Below the pieces are notes generated by a model, which was given only the letters and a program-made list of their open reading frames with translations, had not been told where the DNA came from and did not search any database. Both the position numbers and the translations under genes were made by a program. Positions 35,920 through 48,141 of a DNA stretch of 64,000 nucleotides are shown here, piece after piece; the stretch's first letter is position 1; every line of letters begins with the position of its first letter. Source of the DNA: Maratus speciosus (Eukaryota > Arthropoda > Arachnida > Araneae > Salticidae); contig OZ010792.1 in the NCBI GenBank assembly GCA_963932465.1, forward strand, positions 280,967,836 to 281,031,835, written 5' to 3'.

Positions 35920-36570
35920 TATAAAACGCGGCAGCGTTTGTTATTAATGTAAAAAAAATCGTTGCTTATTTTCAGTTACCGTTCTCGAGATGACTAGACT
36001 AGTAAAGCACTAGGAAGAGAGAATAAAAGAACGAAGATGGTTGAAAATATAAACGAAATTGTAGAAATTTAAACCTGACTCCTCTAAACCAGTGATTGGA
36101 AAATTAAAAACCCAACAAATAAAAGTTCTTGCATACGGATTGTCGTAATTTTTTTATTATTTTAAAATTAATAAAACAATTCAATACAAAGTTAACTTGC
36201 TATTAATATAAAGGCAGCTCGTTATTATTATAAAGCAAATTGATGTCGTTATATGCTAGTATATTTTAATAGCCTAGTATTTGAGGTTTTCGAAATAGCA
36301 TAAAAGAGAATGGAAAATGAAGATAGTCGAGAATATAATTGGATTTGTATCCACTTTCTGATAATCCGGCAGGAGTGAAAACGTTCTAGTCGTATATTTT
36401 ATATTATGTATAAACTCGTGGATATGTTTTTTTAAATGTTACGTCTAATAATTTTATGTATGTGATGATTTAATATATTTTTTTAATAAATGCTGACCAG
36501 CATATCTTACAGATAATATATATATATATATATATATTTAAATGTGCAATAATGTCTTATAAATAGTATA

Positions 36571-37190
36571 GGACAATTCCACAGAAAATTCTTTTTTTTT
36601 TTTTTTTTTGGGGGGGGGGGGGATAAAATTTATAATATGTTTTAATTTAAGGGTATGATTAGAAAGTTTGATATTTTTATGTTCTATAATAAAATCCTAA
36701 TAAAAAGGCATTGTATATTACTGTTTACAAACTAAGATAAGTACCATTATTGTCTTTTTAAAGTCATAATGTTACGTCAGTTACACAAAAGAAGTTACGT
36801 CAGTTACACGTGTAAATGCCATTTTTTTCTTTTTTATTGATCAGAAATTAATTAAACAAGTTACTGTTATAATTTGTCATTACTTTGTGTTGTTAAGAAA
36901 ACATTAAATCACTTTTTTTAACGGGGCAGTTTTGATAATTTTTACACTTCAATGAAGGCAGAAAAAATGTTTGTCTATTTTATGTTACATCAGTTACAGA
37001 ATTTTGAATTGCAATTTTTGGGACTAAAAGAGAGATTGAAATAATTTGCAGGTATTTGGGTATTAAAGTCCTTCGTAAGAAATATTTTAAATTGTAAAAA
37101 TTTGTTCTAGCTTTATTAGTAAATTTTCTACACAGTTTTGAAAACAAAATTCGATGATCAAGTGTTACGTCAGTTACGATGGAATTGACC
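36571..37190. mobile_element. Small element with TATA flanks and repeated TTACGTCAGTTAC
   Basis: The ends GGACAATTCCA and TGGAATTGACC are inverted, each next to TATA (36567-36570 and 37191-37194). The motif GTTACGTCAGTTAC occurs at 36771, 36794 and 37164, with a variant at 36984, all in the same orientation. Such iterated motifs may be protein-binding sites. A poly-T/poly-G tract lies at about 36591-36622. Superfamily not determined. Confidence 0.55.
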
Positions 37191-37978
37191 TATACAAAGA
37201 GTACAAAAAAAAAAAAAAAAAAAACTAAAAATATGTAGGTTGATGCCGTTTTCATCGCAATTTTTATTTAATTTTCAAACATGATTTTTTTTTCAAATCT
37301 ATCTCTAGTACATGCAGTCGATTACGAAAGATAAATCCGTTAGCACTTAAATTAATAAGTAGCTCATCATTTGATTTCAGCTTATATTTCATAATGAAAT
37401 TAAAAAAATATTCATCAATCAATAAATAAAAAAATAAAATATAAATGTAAATAATCATAAATTTAAGACATTTTATTCTAATTTCGCGCTTAATCCACTG
37501 AAATCAATAGAATCAAAAAGGCTGATTGTAAACAGCGGTCTTTGGAGATTTCTTCAGCTGTTAACTCCTGATGTGAGGTCAATATGAAAACATACATTTC
37601 AAAACTTTATTTGAACGCATCATTGTTATTTTTCATATAAATATAATATTTAGTATTGTTAGTGAGCATTGTATATTATTTGTATATGTTAAAAATATAT
37701 TAAATGTAAAAAAATGTATTAGAGTTATCAATTTAAAAAAAATAATAAACCAGTGCAAGGCTTTCTCACCACTATCTTTGAGATTATTTGCTGATATGTT
37801 TTTTCATTAATTTTTGATTAACTGCGATTCTTTGTATCAAACAACGCGTTTTAACGATATACAAGCATACTATCAAAAGCCGCTTGCAGATCGTTTAGAA
37901 AAATTACTCATTCATCTCTGCGCCTTTAGTATGGGAAGAGAAACAAGCTGGAAATTGCACGTCAAACGTGGCAAATGA

Positions 37979-38372
37979 GGTGCGTTCGTACTATAACTAG
38001 ATTTATAAATATTTTTTGCATCGCATATTGTACTGAATGTATATTTTAGTGTACTTCATACGTGCATATCAATATCATTCTATTCGAAAGACTGTAACAT
38101 CATTAAAATGCACTTGAAATAATTTTTTCCCATTGGCCGTAATGTAACGGAAAAATTTTGACTGTCCCTGTAATTAAACTTTACATCCGATTTTCATAAA
38201 ATTTGAAATGACTCGACAAAATTTTGAAACATTATATATTTGAAATTTCAGACCATTCGGTTGGGCAGTTTTTGCTCTGTTATATGCTGATGAACGGACG
38301 GACGAACAGACAGACAGACGGACCGAACGACGACAACAGGTGCTACTTATTTCTATAATTACGAACGCACCT
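37979..38372. mobile_element. Small inverted-repeat element (AGGTGCGTTCGTA)
   Basis: AGGTGCGTTCGTACTATAAC at the left is mirrored by TACGAACGCACCT at the right, with ATTATAG-type sequence also mirrored. The interior holds an ACGGACGGACGAACAGACAG-type stretch at about 38293-38325, common in arthropod repeats. No clear target duplication. Non-coding. Confidence 0.6.
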
Positions 38373-38772
38373 AAAAATAATGTTAACGTCAGAAATAATA
38401 TATATGATGTTTTTCACCTATATTCTGGGGTTTATTCCCTTGTTAATGTAAAACAAGTAGATGCCATTTTATGTTTGTGCTCTGGAATAATTTAGGAGAG
38501 AAGTTTTTGTGTTTGAGGTTTTAGAACAACATACTGAGAAGCTAGAAGAGAAAGTAAAGACAGAAAATGTAAATGGAATTGTACAAATGTATCCGGATTC
38601 CTCTAAACCAGCAATTGGAAAAGGAGGCACAGATATAAGTATTTTGCATAATTATTGAAAATTACCGATATACTTTTAAATATCGTCTAATAAGCTTACT
38701 ACTATATAAAATAAGTCGATTCTTATTTTATGAATCGATTAATTCGATTCTTAAGTCGAATTAGTCGATTTA

Positions 38773-38814
38773 TGACTAATAAATCAAAATAGCCATTTGC
38801 TGATTTATTAGTCA
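38773..38814. repeat. 14-bp perfect hairpin
   Basis: TGACTAATAAATCA (38773-38786) and TGATTTATTAGTCA (38801-38814) are exact reverse complements with a 14-base loop. Upstream, 38715-38770 repeats TCGATT and TTCGA motifs. Function unknown. Confidence 0.7.
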
Positions 38815-39045
38815 AATAATAAATAAACTACCACGCGGAAGTGACGGTAGTTGAACATGTAAATATCATTGTTAAAATTAAACAGGATTCATCGAAACTA
38901 GTTATTGAATGTCACAGTGCTCAGAAGAACACAAAGATAACCTACTTGTCAAAATCGCGTCAAACGAAAGAACTCCAGAATCTTGCTTATGAACAACAAT
39001 GCATGCATAAGACTAAAGACGCATATATTCAAAGTTTATTTTAAT

Positions 39046-40171
39046 CTTAGACTTAGTACAGTAAAGTAAATATGGAAAAAAAAATACACGAACCTTTATT
39101 TGATTACAACAATTTTGATTAATATGGTTCACCATTAAATAATTTCTCTTACTGTATATTTAACTTCTTCAGCATCCAAAGGTCTCCCAAAATTTGTTTT
39201 CTTCATATTTATTTTAAAATTCTGCTTTTATTCATCAAATGAAATGAAATTCTAAATAAATAAATAAATAAATAAATAAGAGCAATTACTAAAATCCCAC
39301 TTTGTAGAGTTCAAAAATTGAAGTACTTAAAAATTATTAAACTTTTTTCTCCCGCAGTTTTCCAAAACGTGATACTTGGCCGTATATCTTTAATTACTTT
39401 ATGATTCGAAATTTTCTTCTGCTTAGACGCTTTGAAAAACACGATATTCAGAAAAATTTATAGCATTTCGTTTAATCAGTGTTTTATGGAATTATTTAAC
39501 TAATCAATTAAGCTGATAAAGTTTACACACGTTTACTTCAATTGACAAAAATAAAATATATCTTCATATGTTCATATTTTTTTATTTAATCTATGAAAAC
39601 ATAACAAACCAAATGTCAATTAGAATAACTGATTAAATTTTTTTCAAATGTAAAGTTAAGAAAGAAATTTCAATCCTATGAAAAGTTTTGACTTTCTTTT
39701 AAGAAAAACACAGATTGCAGAAAGGAGGAAAAAAGATGTATTCACGATTTTTTTTTCACTTTTAAAAGATAAAATGCATTGAGCTTTTTTAAAAATAAAA
39801 GTACGTCTTTTAATATAATAAAGCATAACAAAACGGGTTTTTTTAGTAATGCATAATAAAAATATGTATATATAAATATAGTTTAATTTCTTTTTTCATT
39901 TTCAATTATAATAACTTTTCCCAATTTTTTTAAAGTCCTAGAAAAGCGAATAAAATGACTCTGAACAAAAATTATAAGATAAAAAAAAAGATGATGAAAA
40001 TCTATGCATGATCACTGTATATTTTTTACATATATACTATCCCTGGCGTTGCCCGGGGTTTTAAATATGTTTGATTAGAATAATCAATTTTAAACACCGC
40101 ACGGATTATAAATCTCGCGCAAATATGCTCGCTTTTTAATATATTGAAAGCCTTAAGAAATTTTGCTTTAA
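39046..40171. other. Unassigned A+T-rich stretch
   Basis: An AAAT microsatellite lies at about 39254-39278. The phrase ATCCCTGGCGTTGCCCGGGG at 40039-40058 resembles a motif seen in dispersed arthropod repeats, but no element boundaries could be drawn. Confidence 0.35.
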
Positions 40172-40350
40172 CATGGTTCGTACACCTCCTTAAATTTTGC
40201 AGACCAGAAAATTTTATGGCACCAGTATTATCTTATAGAAATCTCTTCTTAAAAGAAGGCGAAATATTGTGCGTTTAACATAGATTTCTTTTCCTATATA
40301 AAGATATTGGTAGTTCACCTGGAGAGATAACGGTATCCGTACGAACCATG
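40172..40350. mobile_element. Small hAT-like element (CAGGGGTCGTACG family), inverted copy
   Basis: The ends CATGGTTCGTAC and GTACGAACCATG are perfect 12-bp inverted repeats. Read on the minus strand, interior blocks such as TTAAGAAGAGATTT and ATACTGGT occur in the same order as in 60234-60409, so the two are family members in opposite orientation. No clean 8-bp flank duplication. Confidence 0.6.
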
Positions 40351-42801
40351 TTTAATAGCAGTATTTAAAAAAAAAAAAAATGTTTCCTAAGCCTAAATAT
40401 AGTGTTGATTCTTGAAAAAAAAATTAAAAAGAAATGTAAATGCATGAAAAACCCTTCATGATATAACTTCCTCTTGTAAAAGGCATGCATTAACTGCATT
40501 TTAAATATGAGGCCATACGTGAATTAACCTATATTATTCGCAACTAAAAAGAAATGGCGCATCTAGTATTTGTCGAGAATTAATTAAAAATCATGCATTC
40601 GTGACATCATAATTCACTTTTATATTTTAGCAGAATAATAAAGCTACTATAATTTGTGACTCGTACTATAGTCAGTATAGACGTCAGGAAGCATTGCCGT
40701 TATCATTATCTTTTTACGCGTGAAGGTACTCCATTGTGAAATTTGGTAATTTTTGAAATTCAATATTAGAAAAACGGCATAATCATTAGATTTGAAATTT
40801 ATATCAAGAAAAATACAATTTTTTACCTTTATAACGCAGTTTGTCTAACAATTTTCTGACAAATAATTTTCGAGCTATTAATTTTTTCAATAACTTCAAA
40901 TGTTTCATTTTCCGAGATTAATCTGTGGCAACTATCAGCGAAAAAGCCAGTCGTCATCAACGCGTAGCTTTTTATTAAAGAGAATGTCAAAAGGCAATGT
41001 GGGTCACTTTCTGATCAACTTTTTTTGCTTTTTAAAATATAGAAACCAAAATTTTCCATTTGCATCATTAATTACAATTAATTTCAACAATTTCAACTAT
41101 AAAACTAACAGGGAAATTTTCACCAAAAAGAAATCTATCTTATTGGCTACAATTTGAACTCACATGCAGCTTGCCAGAAAACGATTATTTCGGGATTTAA
41201 AAGGCATTTTTTTCTTTTAATTTGCGTCATAGAGACATGAAATTTGGTGCAAATATACATTTCACCATAAGTATATAGAACATCTTACAAGAAATTTCCA
41301 ATCTTATTATAATTTTAAGATTTTTTTTTTTAATTTTAAAACGTATTTTCTAAATATTGCATGCGTCTTAATTTTTGAGATATTTCCTCGATTTCGCATA
41401 TCACTTAAAATTCTATTACAAACAAATCTGTGCATCGATTCTAATCCCTTGAATAGTTGATTTTTTAGCGATTCTTTTCTGAATTCCATATCGATTTTCA
41501 TCAAAATTTTGCCTTTTAATAATAAGTTAAAAATCAAATTTAGTTATCTTAATGAAGTCGAATTTTTAAATGCATTACGCAGTTTCTTTGTCAGTAATAT
41601 CAGTATTCTTCCTTATTAATTTCCTGATTTTTGATCGAAAGTTAAGACGCATAGAGCACATCAAAAGTGCAAAAAACGTTGAAAAATCAATTTTGAGAAA
41701 AACTGACTTAAATTATATTAAAGGGCCAAAAAATTGTTTGCGTACAAAATTCAAACTTTGTAACTTTGCGAAAAATAATCGCAGTCCTCCTATACAACAA
41801 AAGTAAAATGGAGGAAGTATTTATTTAGTCAAATCGGAGAACTACCCAAAACTTTTAGAAAAATAAAAGAACGGACTATCCACTTAAAAATAATTTGACC
41901 TTGTTTATCAAAATACAAAAGAAAATTTTAAACTAATTTCTTCTTTTTAACGAGAGCTGTTTGCTCTAAAATGCTAATTTCATGAATCAAATAAACGAAT
42001 TTTATAATGTCCTACCGTTAACAAGTCTAATATTGGCAAAATATTTTGTGTATTAGAAACAAAAAATACTGGTTGGTTTTGAATTTTTTAACTTCCCGTT
42101 GAGAAAAAATGTATAGAATAAGAAATTGAGTTAAAACCGAATGTTTTACGTGAATGGGATTTCTAAGTAAGACTTCTTTGCAGTCAGATTATGTTCGTAG
42201 AATATCAAACCAGATGTTCAACAAATATAATTTTCTCAAGAATGTTTTATAAAATTTAAATCGAAAATACCTCCAATATATAAAGAGAACATTTCGGTTA
42301 GTCCGACTTTTACGCACAATGCCATTTAAAAATGAATATATATATATATACATAATACATTTTGCTGTTGCCTTCCTTTTTACGGGTGACACAAGCAATT
42401 TTGTTGAACTAAAACTGCAATTATTAATTAAATGAAATGCATTGTGCACAGTTGGATTTTTAAAAATGCTGTCTGTTAAATTATATCTTAAAATTTTACG
42501 TAGTCCTTTAAAACTGCTAACAGTCTGCCACCAACAATTCAATAAAAATAAATAAATATACAAATAAAACATAGCAGGAACTCATAGTAATAACACATCT
42601 CATACCGTATTTTTCAGATTAATGAAGTGGAGTTTAATATTATTTTTTCCCTAAGTTATATCTTAAAATTGGGTCTTAATTCAAAATATATTTAACCTTT
42701 TCTGGAGTAAAGACATTTCAGTAACTCGTTGCTGAAATGCTGAAAACTCACAAGAATTTAAAAACAATTTTATTTGTAAATAGATAAGTGCTATTATACT
42801 C

Positions 42802-42857
<56 letters not shown>

Positions 42858-43736
42858 CCATTAAAAATCAAATAACCAACAAAAATTGTCAAATTATAAA
42901 TAAAAAGAAATTTATTCATTGACAATCAAACTTTTCCTTTTAACATATTCAACATAGGTTTTAAAAACATGGTAAAAAAAAAGGGGGGGGGGAGAAAATG
43001 AATAATGGAAATTAGTGGAACCATGACAGATTCATCTGGTCCTAAATGCCTTGAGTTCCACAAATAAGTGTGGTTTCATCTTCATATTAGCCATAAAAAA
43101 GCTAAAGAATAAAAATTTGGGACTACCACACCCAATAAATAGAGAATTAAAATATTGGAAAAACTGAATATGTTTAAAATAAAACATAATTAAAAAGGAT
43201 TGAGAAATAAAAAGCACATTACCAATTTGAAAGCCTTTCTAACCAAGAAATGAGGGTAACAATAAAATCAAGTATAAAAGATTATGTGCACATGTATTGC
43301 CAAAAAAGTTTTTTAAATGATGATGGACCAAGGCGTGATAATATACAATATATTCGTGTACATCTCTCTCTGTATGCATATATATATACATATATTTACG
43401 TAAGTTAAAAATATTATTACAAAAAAAATAAAAAATAAAAATAAAAATCTATGCAGGATAAGCGAATTTTTTTTTTTTATTTTTTTTTTTATGCATGTCA
43501 AAAGTCAATGTGGGTCTTTCTGATCAACTTTTTTTATATAAAATATGGAAACCAAAATGTTAATTAGAATTAATGACGCAAATTATTTTTGTTTTCAACT
43601 ATAATCTATTTGATACAAATAATATAACCAAAGCCTTTCAAAGGTTTAACCACTGAATAGTTTAATTTTTCTGACTAAGCAGATTATTAAAATTAATTTT
43701 TAACACAATTGTTTAATTTGAAATAAATCATAATAG
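40351..43736. other. Unassigned sequence with a duplicated segment and TA microsatellite
   Basis: A stretch at 40985-41060 (CAATGTGGGTCACTTTCTGA, then TCAACTTTTTTT) recurs at 43503-43560. A TA run occupies about 42805-42856 and a G run about 42983-42991. Open frames of 60-127 codons here have no recognisable motifs and biased low-complexity composition. Confidence 0.4.
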
Positions 43737-43836
43737 TTGTAAATTTCCAAGTGGATGAAAAAAGTCGGAGCCAGGATCCGAAACAGGGATGTCTTGGCTG
43801 ACGCCGCTAATGCTCTATCAACTGAGCCATCCCGTG
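43737..43836 (-). repeat. tRNA-derived repeat, copy 1
   Basis: On the minus strand, GGATGGCTCAGTTGATAGAG is a good A-box/D-arm, followed by an anticodon-arm-like segment TTAGC-GGCGTCA-GCCAA with one mismatch and a degraded B-box (TTTCGGATCC). The T stem does not pair and position 33 of the loop is G rather than T, so it is not a functional tRNA. The 3' tail (CGACTTTTTTCATCCACTTG) is shared with the copy at 45247, which marks a dispersed tRNA-derived repeat, possibly a SINE head. Confidence 0.7.
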
Positions 43837-44008
43837 TGAATCTGTTAAGATTTATTTACCAATTGATTAATTGAATAAAAATTAATCTACACATGTAGCG
43901 TTTTACTGCAGTTCCAAAAATAACCTTCGACTTATTCTGTTGAGCTGATTCAGATATCGGACAAGATGCTGTGATCGTTAAAGGTTAGTTGAGTAAATTA
44001 GTCCTCCA

Positions 44009-45232
44009 CAGTGGCGCCAACTTATAGGGGCCCACGGGGCGCGAGACCACCCAAAAATTTGATCTCTCCGCCCACCCAAAAATTTGATCTCTCCGCCCAC
44101 CCAAAAATTTGCTCTCTCCGCCCACCCAATTTCAATTAGTTCAAGTCGTTATTTTTTATTTTTTTATTCTTTTTTATTTAACCGCTGAAATGAAATTTGG
44201 TTTTATTAACGTTTGAAAAATAATAAAGACATCAACATAACTTATAGGGGCACTGAAAACCCCTTCAGCGGATGTATAGTTAAATTTCTCACAAAAACAG
44301 ATTTCCTGCATATTTTGCTATCTGTTTTTAAGGGGACCGGGAAAGCAAAATTCAACTAAAAAATCGATTTTAATTTTTTTATATCATTAAATAGTTTCAA
44401 CTTTTATCTTTCCAACGATGTGTCACACATGTTTATATATAAAATAAATAAGTGTTGAAATTAATCATTCTTTCTAAAAGTACTTCACAGGTTAATGGCC
44501 ATTTAAATCTTCAATTGACTTTCTCTGAAACTTGGATTTTTCATGTTTATGTTCCTTTTTTTCAAAACTTATTAAACTTAAGAACTCAGATTTTTATTTA
44601 ATACTTATATAATGATATATTGTATACTTTAACACAGGGATTTAATGATTTGTTGAGAATTATTTATTTTAGGCAGTGAAATCTTACTAAAAATGCTAAT
44701 TTAAAAATAGCTTTCAATAAATAATTAATTTTGAGTTTCACTTAGAAAGGAAATGGTCTGTTAAAATACATAAATCATGCTATTTTAACTACTCTAAAAA
44801 ATCTAGACCTCTATCTTTCACCATTTCTGAGAAAAAAGTACATAAAGTTGGTGAATTTAACATGGCGGAGATAGGGCTTTCCCGGTCCCCTTAATGTCTT
44901 GAATTCATAAAGCACTAAGGTGACTAAAATGTATCCTTTTCTTGGCACATAGTTTTTGCACTTTCAATAATTCGCAATTCCAACGTTATTTAAAATAAAT
45001 ATTAATTTATAAGGAAGAACTTATAAGAATATAATTTAAAAAAATTATTTATAAAATTATAATAATTAAAAAATTTGCTAAGAAACATAATTCAATTTTG
45101 AATTATCATTCGCTCCTGCCCTCTCTCTCAAAACTCACACACACACTAAGAGGGAATATATATATATATATATGTTATTTTACTGAAAAATTTCTGAACC
45201 CATCCAATATTTTTCAAAAATTGGAGCGACTG
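44009..45232. mobile_element. hAT-like element (CAGTGGCGCCAA family), copy 2
   Basis: It starts CAGTGGCGCCAACTTATAGG and ends TTGGAGCGACTG; the inverted ends CAGTGGCGCCAA and CAGTCGCTCCAA match at 10 of 12. GTCCTCCA is duplicated exactly (44001-44008 and 45233-45240). Near the left end ACCCAAAAATTTGATCTCTC is tandemly repeated three times. It hosts a TTAA-flanked element (44332-44890) and a TA microsatellite near 45157-45173. No transposase. Confidence 0.85.
44332..44890. mobile_element. TTAA-flanked element with GGGGACCGGGAAAGC termini
   Basis: GGGGACCGGGAAAGC and GCTTTCCCGGTCCCC are perfect 15-bp inverted repeats flanked by TTAA on both sides (44328-44331, 44891-44894). The termini differ from the CCC-type TTAA elements elsewhere in the window. 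Kolobok-type or piggyBac-type mobilisation would both give TTAA. A related single end, TTAAGGGGGTCCGGGACAC, occurs at 45749. Non-coding. Confidence 0.75.
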
Positions 45233-45246
45233 GTCCTCCAGATTCC

Positions 45247-45347
45247 CCCGAGATGGCTCAGTTGGTAGAGCATTGGCGGCGTCAGCCAAGACATCCTTGC
45301 TTCGAATTCTGGCCCGGACTTTTTTGCATCCACTTAGAAATTTACAA
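45247..45347 (+). repeat. tRNA-derived repeat, copy 2
   Basis: CCCGAGATGGCTCAGTTGGT gives an acceptor-like 5' strand and an intact D arm. An anticodon arm TTGGC-GGCGTCA-GCCAA (45273-45289) pairs perfectly and a B-box-like TTCGAATTC follows. The acceptor and T stems do not close, and the base at loop position 33 is G, so a functional tRNA is unlikely. The 3' tail CGGACTTTTTTGCATCCACT, continuing to AAATTTACAA, matches the inverted copy at 43737-43836. Confidence 0.72.
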
Positions 45348-48141
45348 ATGTCAGGTTACTTTAGTTGCTAAAAGTCTTCGTTAATTATGATTTTTTGTGA
45401 ATTTGGAAGTGTATTTTGTATAGTTTATAAGAGATGATAGTTTTCCTAAAAGTTTAAGTAAGAAAAAGCACAGAGCTAAAGTTTATTTTAAAAAAAGTAC
45501 AGAGAAAAGGAAAAGAAAAAAACAATTAACTCGATCGCATATGGCTGAAGATGGAGACTGCTAAGCCATTAAATACGAATAATTTTGCAGCGGTTCAAAG
45601 ACATTTTCTTTTGAGATTTCAATACTTCATCCAAAATGCATTTTAAAAAGTTTTTTTTTTTTTTTCATAAAAAGACAAACTAATGCTATGTCAAGCTTTA
45701 TAGATGCTTATTTTTTAATTATAGCTTTTTATCTTCTTTTCTTTTTTTAAGGGGGTCCGGGACACAAAAATCTTCAAATTTTCTAAAAAAATATTTATTG
45801 CATTAAAAATTTCTCTGATTTTTTTCTGCTTAAAATGACGTTTATATCATGTTTCTATCTCAATTAGAACAGAAAATAATAATTTTGTCGTTTTGGATTG
45901 TTTTCAAAATCTAGCTTTCAAGCAATGGTTGTCTTGGAAATGACTTCTTGTGAAAATGCATTTTTCTTCATGATGGTTTTCTTTCACCATGCTGGTATTT
46001 AAATTGTTATAAGTCAAGAACCGTTAAAGATAAATGGTTCAAACTTGGAACATGTCTTTTTCGATTGTTTTACTTTAATTTTGATTTAGCAAATTAAAAA
46101 AAAATATTTACCTATGAAAATATGATTTTTTTTTTTTAAGTTACATCATTTTGTTTTATTTTTTACTTTAAATGTTTTTAATTTTTTTTTTTAATTAATA
46201 TTTTTAAATGCTGAATCAAAACTAAAACTTATATAATTCTGTTTATTTAAATGAAAAGAAGTGAAAAGAATTCAAATATTATTTCGAGTTATAACGATTT
46301 TAAATTACCCCATTTTTTAATAAATTTAAAATTTTTAAAATTTTTAAAAAGATTATGGGAGGTTTTATCATGTGATTTTGTTTGCAAATGATATGGTTAA
46401 CCATCACAAAAAAATTCAAACTTTTAACTCAATAAATAAAAATTATTTTAAAATGTGTCCCGATAAAAAAATCTGGAAAAAAAATACCATGAAGACGAAT
46501 AAAAATGAAATCTGTAACAATCAGAAACTAAAGAGAAATTTATCTTATTACTTTAAGTCTATTAAATTTAATAATAAAGTAAAACATTCGCTCCAGCTTT
46601 CACAGAAGATCGGTAAAAAATGACTATAAATTGAAAGACGTGTGTATAACAGGAGTTCCAATTTTAAAGCTCTAAGTAACTTTTCCATGAAAATTTAAAA
46701 CACGTGATACGCAAAATAAAATATAAACAATATTTTAAGGAATGTAACGTAAATTATTTTTAAGAAAATTGAAAGTTATTACACATTTTTCAAATTTAAA
46801 ATGTGTCAATACAAGAGGAGGGAAATTACAAATAAAGAATGAACTTTTTGCTGTTATCTCTTTTTTATATTTAATCCAATATCCCTTATCCTCTTTATTT
46901 CTCGTAATTTGCCTTTAATTTCTATTTTTTCTTTTATTGATGATAGAGTCTGGTATTTTAGGGGCAGTTTTTTCAGTGTGGTCAACCAGAAAACAGTTAT
47001 AGAAATAAAAATATGGTCACTCAAAGGCACATAAATCCTAGAAATCTACATTTTCCTAGATTAAAAAACATTTTTCTTTTTTTCTTACAGTATACTACTA
47101 ATTCGTTTCTATAAGCTTTACGCATGTATTCAACATACAGAAACGAAAATTTGATTCTTGTTCTTGAAAGAGATAAACTTGCCCACAACGAACGGGGCAG
47201 CTAAATTTGGCAGTCTTATTTTTAAAAAAAAATTATGAATTTTATTCATATTTCGAAGTTTTTGCACATCTAGATATACAATAACTATCGTTCATTTTTT
47301 GTTCGATTGATATTTTATATTTCATATTAAAACGACAGAGGAAGGATATTGCGCGCCGGATAAACAAAACGCTTTTCCACTAAAATAAACCGCATTGAAT
47401 CGGGATGAGAAAGAAATTACGTATAAATGCAAAAGCTCTACAAATACAAAACTTACAAACGGTGTTCAACTGTAAGCCAATATAATTTTTTACGTCGATC
47501 GACAGAACGCGCTGAAGCTAAGCTCCCGAATCTTTTCCCCGACATGCGCCGAGAGAACGGCCGCATAAGTTTATCAGTTTTTCTTTCAAATAATATTCGG
47601 AAGCGTGGGATCTGTATAACTTCCCTCTTAACACAAAATTATGCAGACACAACTTTATGCAAGCAGTGCTAAATGTGGATTTTAATAGATCAGTTCACGG
47701 AATTACAAACTAAATATCATTACAATTATTCTTAAGAAACCAAATTCATATATATAACGGCAGAAACTCATTTTTATAATTTTTTGCAAAAATTAAAAAA
47801 GTTAAAATAGCAAGGAAACGTAACCTGTATAAATATAAGAATGAAGGAAAGCTTATTGTGTATGCTTATTCTGTGCCAAAGTCCGATATTTTTTTTTTTT
47901 TTTGAGAAAATTATATGATAAAACGATGTCTTATACATTAAAACGCACAATTTTACCTTCAATCGAAAATCTTTTTTAATATTTAATTATTCTGAGTACA
48001 TTTGATAATAAATTTTTCTAGCTTTTCAAAATCACTACAATTCAAGGAGATGTAGAAAATTCGACAAAATCATGTGTGACAGCGCCCATTAAAACCCTCG
48101 TCGGTGGCCATGCCATGGGCCGATTTCATATATGAAGAGTT
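45348..48141. other. Unassigned sequence; one short CG-richer patch
   Basis: A single TTAA-type element end occurs at 45749 (TTAAGGGGGTCCGGGACAC) without an evident partner. The patch 47340-47640 has more CG dinucleotides than its surroundings (for example ATTGCGCGCCGG and GACATGCGCCGAGAGAACGG) and an 81-codon open frame at 47427-47672 with no known motif. No other features. Confidence 0.35.

Larger units (their letters stand above)
33470..39045. repeat. Diverged tandem array, unit ~300 bp
   Basis: Landmarks repeat: GCTATTAATATAAAACAAGT, CGATGCCGTTTTATG, GTCCTGGATTAATTTAGGA, GAAGATAGTTGAAAATGTAA and CCGGATTCCTCTAAACCAG. Unit starts are visible near 33474, 33769, 34234, 34485, 34835, 35430, 35940, 36237, 38457 and 38712. 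Four small elements are inserted (35078, 35711, 36571, 37979). A GA microsatellite occurs at about 34158-34181. The stretch 37200-37978 is less clearly part of the array. The 67-codon frame at 38841-39044 lies in the last copy. Confidence 0.75.

Noticed and set aside
42189..42572. 127-codon minus-strand open frame
   Set aside because: Aromatic- and lysine-rich composition typical of A+T-rich non-coding DNA; it reads through a TA microsatellite and has no motif.
40985..43560. LTR retrotransposon suggested by a direct repeat pair 2.5 kb apart
   Set aside because: The repeats are only about 75 bp, lack TG...CA ends, and no gag or pol motifs lie between them.
45247..45318. Functional tRNA gene
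   Set aside because: The anticodon stem pairs, but the acceptor and T stems do not close and the anticodon loop lacks T33; an inverted copy shares 3' flank, marking a repeat.
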